From: Panulirus ornatus
Lineage: Eukaryota; Arthropoda; Malacostraca; Decapoda; Palinuridae
Direction of reading: 5' to 3'
DNA length: 64,000 nucleotides
Assembly (NCBI RefSeq): GCF_036320965.1
Contig: NC_092271.1
Coordinates: 30,655,036 to 30,719,035 of the forward strand
Part shown: one piece after another, positions 23,265 to 35,179 of the stretch
Layout of the letters: every line of letters begins with the position of its first letter
How positions within the stretch are numbered: position 1 is the first letter of the stretch
Position numbers and translations under genes: made by a program
The notes under the pieces: model-generated
Told to the model about the DNA's origin: nothing
Seen by the model: the letters and a program-made list of their open reading frames with translations, nothing else
Database searches by the model: none

Positions 23265-23690
23265 ATCTATATCCCAGATACCCGTTTCCTCTAGGAACTC
23301 CCATAATAGAGGTGGCATCAGCAAAATTCTTCTTATCCCTGTCCTTACATGCCTCCCTTGCATACACCATTCCACACATTCTTCCACCATTTCTTCCCTT
23401 CAGGCACTCTTCCACAGTACTTCCCCATGTCAGAAGTGGTCTTCCTCTTACACCAACCCAGCCCTTGTAAACTCCCCATTTTGTGTTCTTTTCACATGCC
23501 CAAACCATATCACAGTATTAAGTTTCACTCACTCTACCACTGTATAATTCATTCCCTACCATATGAAATATTTCATACACCCCTTCACTTCTTTTTTCAT
23601 TTCCACAATCTGAATTCTTGACCACTGTGACTCATTCCATGTCAATGTTTTGGCAGCATAGATCAGGGGTAGGTAGACTATGCTGTCCCT
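23265..23690 (-). mobile_element. LINE-B fragment, C-terminal and 3' module
   Basis: The minus strand encodes GVRGRPLLTW, GRMCGMVYAREACKDRD and then the 3' module with GGGAGTTCCTAGAGGAAAC. The same order occurs at 57166-57600. It is a second RTE-like lineage, distinct from LINE-A, and degraded here. Confidence 0.65.
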
Positions 23691-23728
23691 TTAGCCTTAC
23701 GTCACTTACATATGTTTATTATTTTATT

Positions 23729-25537
23729 TAATTTGTTTTGTTGCTGTCTCCTGCGTTAGCGAGGTAGCGCAAGGAAACAGACGAAAGAATGGCCCAACCC
23801 ACCCACATACACGTGTATATACATACACGTCCACACACGCAAATATACATACCTATACATCTCAATGCACAAATATATATACACACACAGACATATACAT
23901 ATATACACATGTACATAATTCATACTGTCTGCCTTTATTTATTCCCATCAGCCACCTCGCCACACATGGAATAACAACCCCCTCCCCCCTCATGTGTGCG
24001 AGGTAGCGCTAGGAAAAGACAACAAAGGCCCCATTCGTTCACACTCAGTCTCTAGCTGTCATGTAATAATGCACCGAAACCACAGCTCCCTTTCCACATC
24101 CAGGCCCCACAGAACTTTCCATGGTTTGCCCCAGACGCTTCACATGCCCTGGTTCAATCCACTGACAGCACGTCGACCCCTGTATACCACATCGTTCCAA
24201 TTCACTCTATTCCTTGCACGCCTTTCACCCTCCTGCATGTTCAGGCCCCGATCACTCAAAATCTTTTTCACTCCATCTTTCCACCTCCAATTTGGTTTCC
24301 CACTTCTCCTCGTTCCCTCCACCTCTGACACATATATCCTCTTGGTTGATCTTTCCTCACTCATTCTCTCCATGTGACCAAACCATTTCAAAACACCCTC
24401 TTCTGCTCTCTCAATTACACTTTTTATTTCCACACATCTCTCTCACCCTTACATTACTTACTCGATCAAACCACCTCACACCACATATTGTCCTCAAACA
24501 TCTCATTTCCAGCACATCCACCCTCCTGCGCACAACTCTATCCATAGCCTACGCCTCGCAGCCATACAACATTGTTGGAACCACTATTCCTTCAAACATG
24601 CCCATTTTTGCTTTCCGAGATAATGTTCTCAACTTCCAAACATTCTTCAAAGCTCCCAGAATTTTCGCTCCCTCCCCCAACCTATGATTCACTTCCGCTT
24701 CCATGGTTCCATCTGCTGCCAGATCCACTCCCAGATATCTAAAACACTTTACTTCCTCCAGTTTTTCTCCATTCAAACTTACTTCCCAATTGACTTGACC
24801 CTCAACCCTACTGTACCTAATAACCTTGCTCTTATTCACATTTACTCTTAACTTTCTTCTTTCACACACTTTACCAAACTCAGTCACCAGCTTCTGCAGT
24901 TTCTCATATGAATCAGCCACCAGTGCTGTATCATCAGTGAACAACAAATGACTAACTTCCCAAGCTCTCTCATCCACAACAGACTGCATACTTGCCCCTC
25001 TTTCCAAAACTCTTGCATTCACCTCCCAAACAACCCCATCCATAAACAAATTAAACAACCATGGAGACATCACACACCCCTGCCGCAAACCTACATTCAC
25101 TGAGAACCAATCACTTTCCTCTCTTCCTACATGTACACATGCCTTACATCCTCGATAAAAACTTTTCACTGCTTCTAACAACTTGCCTCCCACACAATAT
25201 ATTCTTAATACCTTCCACAGAGCATCTCTATCAACTCTATCATATGCCTTCTCCAGATCCATAAATGCATTTCTAAGTATTTCTCACATACATTCTTCAA
25301 AGCAAACACCTGATCCACACATCCTCTACTACTTCTGAAACCACACTGCTCTTCCCCAATCTGATGCTCTGTACATGCCTTCACCCTTTCAATCAATACC
25401 CTCCCATATAATTTACCAGGAATACTCAACAAACTTATACCTCTATAATTTGAGCACTCACTCTTATCCCCTTTGCCTTTGTAGAATGGTACTATGCAAA
25501 TATTCCGCCAATCCTCAGGCACCTCACCATGAATCAT
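23729..25537 (-). mobile_element. LINE-A, long-UTR copy, host of a nested insertion (3' part)
   Basis: The minus strand has terminal hairpin, long 3' UTR, C-terminal region, LLFTDDTALVA, GLRQGCVMSPW, KAYDRVDRDALW and YKGKGDKSECSN up to GEVPEDW. At 25537 it is interrupted by another LINE-A and resumes at 26734. A short deletion occurs in the CEKYLE/DLEK segment (about 25268). Confidence 0.88.
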
Positions 25538-26733
25538 TTTTTTTTTTAATTTTTTTTATTATACTTTGTCGCTGTCTCCCGCGTTTGCGAGGTAGCGCAA
25601 GGAAACAGACGAAAGAAATGGCCCAACCCCCCCCATACACATGTATATACATACGTCCACACACGCAAATATACATACCTACACAGCTTTCCATGGTTTA
25701 CCCCAGACGCTTCACATGCCTTGATTCAATCCACTGACAGCACGTCAACCCCGGTATACCACATCGCTCCAATTCACTCTATTCCTTGCCCTCCTTTCAC
25801 CCTCCTGCATGCTCAGGCCCCGATCACACAAAATCTTTTTCACTCCATCTTTCCACCTCCAATTTGGTCTCCCTCTTCTCCTTGTTCCCTCCACCTCCGA
25901 CACATATATCCTCTTGGTCAATCTTTCCTCACTCATCCTCTCCATGTGCCCAAACCACTTCAAAACACCCTCTTCTGCTCTCTCAACCACGCTCTTTTTA
26001 TTTCCACACATCTCTCTTACCCTTACGTTACTCACTCGATCAAACCACCTCACACCACACATTGTCCTCAAACATCTCATTTCCAGCACATCCATCCTCC
26101 TGCGCACAACTCTATCCATAGCCCACGCCTCGCAACCATACAACATTGTTGGAACCACTATTCCTTCAAACATACCCATTTTTGCTTTCCGAGATAATGT
26201 TCTCGACTTCCACACATTCTTCAAGGCCCCCAGGATTTTCGCCCCCTCCCCCACCCTATGATCCACTTCCGCTTCCATGGTTCCATCCGCTGCCAGATCC
26301 ACTCCCAGATATCTAAAACACTTCACTTCCTCCAGTTTTTCTCCATTCAAACTCACCTCCCAATTGACTTGACCCTCAACCCTACTGTACCTAATAACCT
26401 TGCTCTTATTCACATTTACTCTTAACTTTCTTCTTCCACACACTTTTCCAAACTCAGTCACCAGCTTCTGCAGTTTCTCACATGAATCAGCCACCAGCGC
26501 TGTATCATCAGCGAACAACAACTGACTCACTTCCCAAGCTCTCTCATCCCCAACAGACTTCATACTTGCCCCTCTTTCCAAAACTCTTGCATTTACCTCC
26601 CTAACAACCCCATCCATAAACAAATTAAACAACCATGGAGACTTCACACACCCCTGCCGCAAACCTACATTCACTGAGAACCAATCACTTTCCTCTCTTC
26701 CTACATGTACACATGCCTTACATCCTCGATAAA
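25538..26733 (-). mobile_element. LINE-A, short-UTR copy nested in another LINE-A
   Basis: The antisense poly(A), short 3' UTR and a frame open from 26743 to 25745 cover GCKACVHVGREE through LLFADDTALVA to the C-terminus. It is 5' truncated at CTCGATAAAA. The six bases AATCAT flank both sides (25532-25537 and 26734-26739), a target-site duplication in the host copy. Confidence 0.85.
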
Positions 26734-26780
26734 AATCATACATACATTAAATAACCTTACCAACCAGTCAACAATACAGT
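26734..26780 (-). mobile_element. Continuation of the interrupted long-UTR LINE-A
   Basis: The 46 bp encode CIVDWLVRLFNVCM, the segment directly upstream of the insertion point in the host copy. It then ends abruptly. Confidence 0.75.
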
Positions 26781-26784
26781 ACAT

Positions 26785-27204
26785 ATGTACCCTTCATTAT
26801 TCTAATAAGGGACCCAGTGACTCGGTCTACCCTGTACAGCTTTTGCTCTTATCTCTCCTTCCATATCAAACTTACCAAAGATAGCTCCTAAATACTATAA
26901 TTCTCTCACCTCTTCCAGTCTTTCTACGTTCACAGTTTAGTACACTTTCTCTATGTAACAGGGCTTTGCCAAATCTAAACTTTCACTCTTTCCTTTCAAA
27001 CGTAATCACTTTACTTTTACTTGCATAAATTTTCATTCGCCTATGCTTACAGACATTATAAAACACTTACAACCTTTTGCAACTCCTCTTTACTCTTGGC
27101 AAACAACACATTATCATCTGCAAACAGACTTGTCACTAGCCACCACACCACACCACACTCCATCTCAGTACCCTGTTTCCCTAGTTTTGCATTCGTCTCT
27201 CTTA
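26785..27204 (-). mobile_element. LINE-B reverse transcriptase fragment
   Basis: The minus strand reads LFADDNVLFAKSKEELQK, a SKSKVITFERK segment, and after shifts YLGAIFG..DMEGEIRAKAV. These match the catalytic and thumb region of an RTE-like element different from LINE-A. The frame is broken. Confidence 0.65.
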
Positions 27205-27715
27205 CTGCCATCCCTCAAATGGATGGCCATGGCAAAAGACAGTCCATAACTGGTGAACTCCAGTGCTACTTCTAAGCCTTTTTGAGTCCACCACCCTTAA
27301 CAGGCCACTGGCAGAGGGCAACTCTTGCACAGCATTTCCAGAGACCCAATGTTCCTACCAACTACCACTACCTAATGCTCAAATCTAAATATTCCTACCT
27401 ACTACGACTATCTACTGCTCCTACCATTTTACCAAAAGGCAAGGTTAGCACATGGCATTCACCACAGGAAAACTAGACTTATGAAAAATGTTATGTGATT
27501 TAAGTGAAGTCAAGAGCTATTTGTGGCAAGGATAGATAGTACGTTTGTGGAAAGATACTCAGCAGTCCATATGTCAGTTAGGCAGAAAGAATGGACAGCT
27601 ACCTAGTTCACTGGAGTGGAACTTGGCTACCATTGAAGTGCTGACACACTATGCAGCTGTCACTAACCCTTCTGATACCCAGATGGGTAGTACCAGTAAT
27701 ATACCTCCCTGGTAA
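27205..27715 (-). repeat. Repeat R2 (possible LINE-B partner)
   Basis: The part at 27215-27400 is the antisense of 30360-30590, sharing GGCCTGTTAAGGGTG and the GTAGGAACATT repeats. The rest has no second copy in this window. It separates two LINE-B fragments, so it may be an insertion or an untranslated part. Confidence 0.5.
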
Positions 27716-27864
27716 ATGACTGCCTACCTCTCTTATCACTCAATCCACATTTATGTTATAAAAAAACACAGCAACTTCACACAGCTCTGCCTCACACCCA
27801 CATGTATAAAGAAACTTTCGCTCAACTCTCCATCCACTTTTACAGATGCATTTCCTAATCTATA
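27716..27864 (-). mobile_element. LINE-B RT fragment, upstream part
   Basis: The minus strand gives VDGELSESFFIHVGVRQ and, after a gap, IREVGSHLPG, the motif region before the Asp pair. It is degraded and ends at the PIF/Harbinger terminus. Confidence 0.55.
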
Positions 27865-27868
27865 AGGC

Positions 27869-28493
27869 CTGATACACACTATAGCTCCACTCCCAGTTCG
27901 CTCTCACTCCAGTTAAATATCATTACATGTATTTGAATGGAGGAATACACACTATCACTTACAGTTTGCTCTCACTTCCATCACGTGCAAGCAACAGTCA
28001 TCCAAAAAATATTTTGAGTGGAGCAAGAGAGGACCAGAGCAAGAGCAACAGTGTGCATTACCCAACAGTCTCGCTCTAGTCTAGGCCCGGTCATCAGCGA
28101 GGTGGTAAGCCGTCTCTCCATCCTTCCCTATGAGCCCCAAGAAACCAACCAAATGGGATTATGAAAAAATTTGCTCTCATCATCAATCAAATGAGGATAG
28201 AGGTTGAGAAATTCCCCCTTAATTTCCCTCAACTCCAATATTGGATGAAAGCAGCCAAGTTCTCTCTTTCCTATTTTGTTTGTTTGTTCCTTCTTCCTCT
28301 CCTCTTCATCCAGGGCTATGGCAATCACAGCCAACTTAAAGAAAAATCCATCTTCTCCCAGTGCCAGATGCACTGACACTAGACAGCCTTCAACAAGAGT
28401 GGACTGAGATGCTTGATCATGAGTGTATCGTGAGCAAAGCAGTAAGTGTGCATTACCTATCACTGTGAGCAGAGCAAGAGCATCCCGTGATCA
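27869..28493 (-). mobile_element. PIF/Harbinger transposon remnant
   Basis: The left end GGCCTGATACACACTATAG follows TAA, a Harbinger-type TWA target. Subterminal motifs (ACACACTAT, TCGCTCTCACTCC) recur inside. On the minus strand a frame (28128-28463) reads FHPILELREIKGEFLNLYPH and DDESKFF. This resembles the N-terminal region of PIF nuclease transposases (VHP.., GEF..L, KFF..F). The right terminus is lost where LINE-A begins. Confidence 0.6.
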
Positions 28494-28617
28494 ACAACAC
28501 AATCACCCCCTTTCTTAATAAATTCAACTGCAAAGCCATCCAATCCCACTGCCTTGCCAGGTTTCATCTTCTGCAAGGCTTTCACCACCTCCTGTCTTCA
28601 CCAAACCACTCTCCCTG
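28494..28617 (-). mobile_element. LINE-A fragment, inverted relative to its neighbour
   Basis: The antisense of the KALQKMKPGKAVGLDGFAVEFIKKG segment in pieces. It abuts a plus-sense copy head-to-head at 28617, and that copy contains the same segment again. Confidence 0.75.
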
Positions 28618-29872
28618 GCATGAAAAAGGTGGATCGCAGGCAGATTAGAAAAGGTAGTGAGTGGTGGGATGAAAAAGTAAAGCTGTTATTGAAAGAGAAA
28701 AGAGTGGCATTTGAAAGATACTTACAAGAAAGGAGTGCATTTAACTGGGAGATTATAAAAGAAAGAGGCAGGAGGTTATGAGAGGAACGTGCAAGACTTG
28801 AAAAAGAGGGCAAATGACAGTTGGGTGAGAAAGCATCATTAAACTTAAGGGAGAATAAAAAAAGATGTTTTGGAAGGAGGTAAATAACATGTGTAAGACA
28901 AGAGAACAAATGGGAACATCCATGAAGGGGGGGGGGGTGATAACAGGTACTGATGAATTGAGATGGAGTGAGTATTTTGAAGGTTTGTTGAAAGTTTGAT
29001 GATAAGAGTGGCAGATGTAGGGAATTTTGGTCGTGGTAGTGTGCCAAGTGAGAGGGCCAGGGAGAATGGTTTGGTTAAGAGAGAAGAGGTAGTAAAAGCT
29101 TTGCAGAAGATGAAAGCCGGCAAGGCTGTGGGTTTGGATGGTATTGCACTGGAATTTATTAAGAAACGGGGTGATTGTGTTGTTGATTGGTTGGTAAGGA
29201 TATTCAATATACGTATGGATAATGGTGAAGTGCCTGAGGATTGGCAGAATGCATGCATAGTGTCACTGTACAAAGGGAAAGGGGATAAAGGTGAGTGTTC
29301 AAACTACAGAGGCATAAGTTTGTTGAGTATTCCTGGGAAATTGTATGGGAGGGTATTCATTGAAAGGGTGAAGGTATGTACAGAGCATTAGATTGGGGAG
29401 GAGCATCATGGTTTCAGAAGTGGTAGAAGATGTGTGGATCAAGTGTTTGCTTTGAAGAATGTGAGAATTACTTAAAATAACAGATGGATTTGTATGTAGC
29501 ATTTACATGTGATAGGGTTGACAGAGGTGCTTTGTGGAAGGTCTTACGAGTATATGGTGTAGGAGGTAGGCTGCTAAATGCAGTGAAAAGTTTTCATCAA
29601 GGATGTAAGGCATTTGCAAGAGTAGGAAGAAAGGAGAGCGAATGGTTCCCAATGAAGGTCGGTCTGCGGCAGGGGCGTGTGATGCCAATGGTTGTTTAAT
29701 TTATTTATGGATGGGGTGGTTAGGGAGGTAAACGCAAGAGTTTTGGAGAGAAGGGCAAGCATGCAGTCTGTTGGGGATGAGAGGGCCTGGGAAGTGAGTC
29801 ATTGTTGTTCAGTGATGATACAGCACTGGTGGCTGAATCAAGTGAGAATCTTGAAACCTGAAAGAGTTGAAT
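28618..29872 (+). mobile_element. LINE-A, older copy, RT region
   Basis: It starts at the MKKVDRRQIRKGSEWWDE segment, then GLDGIALEFIKK, GEVPEDWQNACIVSLYKGKGD and YRGISLLSIPGK. After degraded sequence come VGLRQGRVM and FSDDTALVAES. Stops and shifts are frequent. Confidence 0.82.
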
Positions 29873-30030
29873 AAGTAAAGTACTGGCCAAATACACAAAC
29901 ATAAATATCACACACTGAAATGGTTACACTTATTTTGGCAGGCTTAACAAACTTTTAACTCCACCTTCATCCACTCCACTACCACCAACCTCAATTCTTC
30001 ATCACTCACTTTTTCTGTACATATGATTAA
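29873..30030. other. Short unassigned sequence
   Basis: A pyrimidine-rich 160-bp stretch with no recognised feature separates two degraded LINE copies. Confidence 0.5.
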
Positions 30031-30960
30031 ATATCAACTGATAACTGGGGAAAGACCTGGGGATAGTGGAGTGTTTTACATAACTGGAAGTGAACTTAGC
30101 AATAAATGAAACCATGAGAGCCTAAAGTGAGTCATGAGGTGGAAGATGGGCTTAAGACTCTGAGTGTAATAAAGTGTGTGGAAGGAAAGTTCAATAAGAG
30201 TAAGGGCAACGATTGGCATGTCTGAAGGTATCCTGGTAGTGGTTCTGATTGTGTTGTATCAATGCCAGCCTTGGACCTCAATGCAAAGGAAAAGCAGAGG
30301 GATGGATGAGCTGAAACTGAAATGGCTAAGGGCAATAAGTAGGTTATATCAAGAAGACACATTAGGTAGAAGTAGTCGGTAGGAACATTAGGTAAGAGCC
30401 TCTGAAAACGCGAGTTGCCCTATGCCAGTGGCCTGTTAAGGGTGAAGCACTAAAGGCTAAAAAGCAACATTGGAGTTCACCAGTTATGGAAACTTTTGCT
30501 GTGACCACCCCCTTGAGTGAGTGCCTAGCAGCAACAGGTGTCAGAGATACAGACAGATAGATAGATAGATCAGGTACACAGGACACTGTCAGAAAGACAT
30601 GTGGTAATGAGTGGTTAAACTGAGAGGGCTGACCATAGTGTGCTGAGACAGGATGAGTAGAGATACTGACTAAGAGGATCTGTGAGGAGGAATTGGAAGG
30701 AACACTAATGAGGGGGAGACTGATAAAGGCAGTTGGATGGAATGGGGGTGGTGATGAAGTATAATAGGGCCCTGAACGTTTAGAAAGGCAAGAGGCAAAC
30801 ACTGGCTAGAATGAGACGAAGTAGTGTAGGATGTTAGGGGCAACATGTTATTAATGGGCTGGACCAGGATATATGAGGTGGTCATAGCAAAACACAAATG
30901 GTACTTGTCTGTTGATGAAAGTCTGTAGTTTTAGTACATTACAAATGTACATTACAAATA
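30031..30960 (+). mobile_element. Old LINE-A relative interrupted by repeat R2
   Basis: VECF..LEVNLAINETM, GMSEGILVVVLIVLYQC and MDELKLKWLRAISR are decayed versions of the LINE-A C-terminal motifs. After the R2 insertion the sequence resumes with KTCGNEW and a diverged coding end and 3' UTR (GCTGGACCAGGATATATGAGG). It is much more diverged than the other copies. Confidence 0.65.
30355..30590 (+). repeat. Repeat R2, plus sense, with GATA tail
   Basis: The repeat has GTAGGAACATTAGG units, GGCCTGTTAAGGGTG, the module CTTTTGCTGTGACCACCCCC and a (GATA)n end. It sits inside the old LINE at 30031-30960. The module near its end is shared with the 3' end of LINE-B. Confidence 0.6.
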
Positions 30961-31121
30961 TATGAGAGTCCACTGTTTATTTGTTTCTGACATTACCTCA
31001 TTAAAATGATAAAAAAAAAGTACAATAAAAAAGTCTCACTCCTGTATCTTTGAAATAAAAAAAATTCACCTCTTAATTTATGATACCTATAGGTGTATAA
31101 TTTGAGGGAGTTCTTAAAGGA

Positions 31122-31327
31122 AACAGGCATCAGAAATATGGATAAGCTGACTGATGGATAGTACAGCTTGTCATGGCATACAAAAGTAATTAAATCATAT
31201 ACAGATTAGAGCTACTGCTACTATAACAGGCACCAGAGATATGGATAAGCTGACTGATGGATAGTATAGCTTGTCATGGCATACAAAAGTAATTAAATCA
31301 TTTACAGATTAGAGCTACTGCTACTAT
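31122..31327. repeat. Recent 103-bp tandem duplication
   Basis: Two adjacent units start with AACAGGCAYCAGARATATGG and continue nearly identically through CAGATTAGAGCTACTGCTAC. Differences are few. Confidence 0.85.
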
Positions 31328-31459
31328 CAAAGCAAATAATAAAACTACTGTTATGGACATATCCATCCATAAAAAGTTTAGGTCCGCTTTCTGTAAGCCC
31401 TACCTTCATTAACAAAAAAATCAATATAAAAGCTGGGAAACTGTGTGATCATTTCGGTT

Positions 31460-31465
31460 TTTATT
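31460..31465 (-). terminator. Candidate polyadenylation signal of host gene
   Basis: The plus-strand TTTATT reads AATAAA on the minus strand, about 90 nt beyond the stop codon of exon 4. No other gene end needs it here. The motif is short and common in A+T-rich DNA, so support comes only from position. Confidence 0.35.
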
Positions 31466-31553
31466 AGATATCATCATATGCTTGTAAGCCTTTTAACTGG
31501 CTATCATCTCAAAGTCTGGTATACAGTACTGACTTCAATAAGCTTGTTCACAT

Positions 31554-31767
31554 TCATTGAAACCGACTCCATTCCTCCCTGCCAATATGAGGGACTCCAC
31601 TATATACGTACTCGATTTCTTTCAACCCTTGGCTCAATGCTGTGACATCATGCCGCAAGGACTGTGATGGAGAATGGAACTGGGTCCACTGATGGGAACT
31701 TTGAGAGGGTCTGATGTGGTGCTGAGGTGTTTGCACCATTGCCCAATTTTCATTGCCACAGATGTTC
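31554..31767 (-). CDS. Exon 4 of predicted host gene (residues 260-330, stop codon)
   Basis: The acceptor TTTTTTGGCAG|G supplies the one base needed to complete the arginine codon split by exon 3. The frame then runs 71 codons to a TGA at 31554-31556. The product is Gln/His/Ser-rich and contains ALSQGLKEIE, a likely short helix near the C-terminus. A GTACGT at 31611 could act as an alternative donor. An AATAAA about 90 nt past the stop favours a terminal exon. A (TA)n tract and SINE-A debris begin within 40 bp upstream of the acceptor. Confidence 0.5.
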
Positions 31768-31799
31768 CTGCCAAAAAATTTTTTTTTAAATCTTTAACA

Positions 31800-31801
31800 T
31801 T

Positions 31802-31872
<71 letters not shown>

Positions 31873-31910
31873 TTTCATACTATTCGCTATTTCCCGCGAT
31901 AGCGAGGTAG

Positions 31911-31966
<56 letters not shown>
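31800..31966. repeat. Two (TA)n tracts around a 50-bp SINE-A tail
   Basis: TA at about 31805-31863, then T run and antisense SINE-A tail with hairpin (31864-31913), then TA again to 31966. The SINE-A body has been lost between the TA tracts. Confidence 0.85.
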
Positions 31967-31968
<2 letters not shown>

Positions 31969-32117
31969 CGGGGGGCTGGAAATCCTCCCCTCTCTTTTTT
32001 TTAATTTTCCAAAGGAAGGAACGGAGAAGGGGGCTGGATGAGGATGATTCCTCAGAGGCCCAGTCCTCTGTTCTTAACGCTACCTCGCTGACGCGGGAAA
32101 TGGCGAATAGTATGAAA
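31967..32117 (+). mobile_element. SINE-A, lacking the head
   Basis: It runs from GCGGGGGGCTGGAAATCC to the tail hairpin (AACGCTACCTCGCTGACGCGGGA) and GGCGAATAGTATG. The head is replaced by TA repeat. Confidence 0.85.
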
Positions 32118-32948
<831 letters not shown>

Positions 32949-33066
32949 TTTCTTTTAAACTATTCGCCATTTCCCGCGTTAGCGAGGTAGCGTTAAGAAC
33001 AGAGGACAGGGCCTCTGAGGGAATATCCTCACCTGGCCCACTTCTCTGTTCCTTCTTTTGGGAAAA
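32949..33066 (-). mobile_element. SINE-A, 3' half, antisense
   Basis: Tail, hairpin and middle up to the internal A run are present. It stops in that A run, where LINE-A sequence begins. Confidence 0.8.
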
Positions 33067-33079
33067 AAAAAATGCAGTT

Positions 33080-35135
33080 CAGTAGGAGACGTATAAAAGA
33101 AAGAGACAGGAGGTCAAGAGAAAGGTGAAAGAGGTGAAAAAAAGGGCAAATGAGAGTTGGGGTGAGAGAGTATCATTAAATTTTAGGGAGAATAAAAAGA
33201 TGTTCTGGAAGGAGGTAAATAAAGTGCGTAAGACAAGGGAGCAAATGGGAACTTCAGTGAAGGGCGCAAATGGGGAGGTGATAACAAGTAGCGGTGATGT
33301 GAGAAGGAGATGGAGTGAGTATTTTGAAGGTTTGTTGAATGTGTTTGATGATAGAGTGGCAGATATAGGGTGTTTTGGTCGAGGTGGTGTGCAAAGTGAG
33401 AGGGTTAGGGAAAATGATTTGGTAAACAGAGAAGAGGTAGTAAAATCTTTGCAGAAGATGAAAGCCGGCAAGGCAACAGGTTTGGATGGTATTGCAGTGG
33501 AATTTATTAAAAAAGGGGGTGACTGTATTGTTGACTGGTTGGTAAGGTTACTTAATGTATGTATGACTCACGGTGAGGTGCCTGAGGATTGGCGGAATGC
33601 GTGCATAGTGCCATTGTACAAAGGTAAAGGGGATAAGAGTGAGTGCTCAAATTACAGAGGTATAAGTTTGTTGAGTATTCCTGGTAAATTATATGAGAGG
33701 GTATTGATTGAGAGGGTGAAGGCATGTACAGAGCATCAGATTGGGGAAGAGCAGTGTGGTTTCAGAAGTGGTAGAGGATGTGTGGATCAGGTGTTTGCTT
33801 TGAAGAATGTATGTGAGAAATACTTAGAAAAGCAAATGGATTTGTATGTAGCATTTATGGATCTGGAGAAGGCATATGATAGAGTTGATAGAGATGCTCT
33901 GTGGAAAGTATTAAGAATATATGGTGTGGGAGGAAAGTTGTTAGAAGCAGTGAAAAGTTTTTATCAAGGATGTAAGGCATGTGTACGTGTAGGAAGAGAG
34001 GAAAGTGATTGGTTCTCAGTGAATGTAGGTTTGCGGCAGGGGTGTGTGATGTCTCCATGGTTGTTTAATTTGTTTATGGATGGGGTTGTTAGGGAGGTAA
34101 ATGCAAGAGTTTTGGAAGAGGGGCAAGTATGAAGTCTGTTGGGGATAAGAGAGCTTGGGAAGTGAGTCAGTTGTTGTTCGCTGATGATACAGCGCTGGTG
34201 GCTGATTCATGTGAGAAACTGCAGAAGCTGGTGACTGAGTTTGGTAAAGTGTGTGGAAGAAGAAAGTTAAGAGTAAATGTGAATAAGAGCAAGGTTGTTA
34301 GGTACAGTGGGGTTGAGGGTCAAGTCAATTGGGAGGTGAGTTTGAATAGAGAAAAACTGGAGGAAGTGAAGTGTTTTAGATATCTGGGAGTGGATCTGGC
34401 AGCAGATGGAACCATGGAAGCGGAAGTGGATCATAGGGTGGGGGAGGGGGCGAAAATTCTGGGGGCCTTGAAGAATGTGTGGAAGTCGAGAACATTATCT
34501 CGGAAAGCAAAAATGGGTATGTTTGAAGGACTGGTGGTTCCAACAATGTTATATGGTTGCGAGGCGTGGGCTATGGATAGAGTTGTGCGCAGGAGGATGG
34601 ATGTGCTGGAAATGAGATGTTTGAGGACAATGTGTGGTGTGAGGTGGTTTGATCGAGTGAGTAACGTAAGGGTAAGAGAGATGTGTGGAAATAAAAAGAG
34701 CGTGGTTGAGAGAGCAGAGGAGGGTGTTTTGAAGTGGTTTGGGCACATGGAGAGGATGAGTGAGGAAAGATTGACCAAGAGGATATATGTGTCGGAGGTG
34801 GAGGGAGCAAGGAGAAGAGGGAGACCAAATTGGAGGTGGAAAGATGGAGTGAAAAAGATTTTGTGTGATCGGGGCCTGAACATGCAGGAGGGAGAAAGGA
34901 GGGCAAGGAATAGAGTGAATTGGAGCGATGTGGTATAACGGGGTTGACGTGCTGTCAGTGGATTGAATCAAGGCATGTGAAGCGTCTGGGGTAAACCATG
35001 GAAAGCTGTGCAGGTATGTATATTTGCGTGTGTGGACGTATGTATATACATGTGTATGGGGGGGGGTTGGGCCATTTCTTTCGTCTGTTTCCTTGCGCTA
35101 CCTCGCAAACACGGGAGACAGCGACAAAGTATAAA

Positions 35136-35136
<1 letters not shown>
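33080..35136 (+). mobile_element. LINE-A, long recent copy with a one-base frameshift
   Basis: From the KRKRQEVK segment onward it carries every RT motif: GLDGIAVEF, YRGISLLS, AFMDLEKAYDRV, GLRQGCVMSPW, LLFADDTALVA. One base is missing at about 34117 (LERGAS region), splitting the frame into 33125-34132 and 34129-34938. TAACGG replaces TACCGG at 34935, shortening the C-terminus. Short 3' UTR and hairpin follow. Confidence 0.9.

Positions 35137-35176
<40 letters not shown>
35137..35176. repeat. (TA)n tract
   Basis: 40 bp of TA repeat joins two LINE-A copies in the same orientation. Confidence 0.95.

Positions 35177-35179
<3 letters not shown>

Larger units (their letters stand above)
30961..31553. 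other. Low-copy sequence with 103-bp duplication; 3' flank of host gene
   Basis: No coding feature is seen beyond the polyadenylation signal near 31460. The tandem duplication at 31122-31327 is the only structure. Confidence 0.55.

Noticed and set aside
28494..28640. Head-to-head LINE-A junction read as a twin-priming inversion
   Set aside because: The plus-sense copy still contains the segment found inverted, so it is a duplication or second insertion, not a simple 5' inversion.
31554..31612. Alternative donor GA|GTACGT within host exon 4
   Set aside because: No phase-compatible downstream exon was found, and a stop with a nearby AATAAA argues for a terminal exon.
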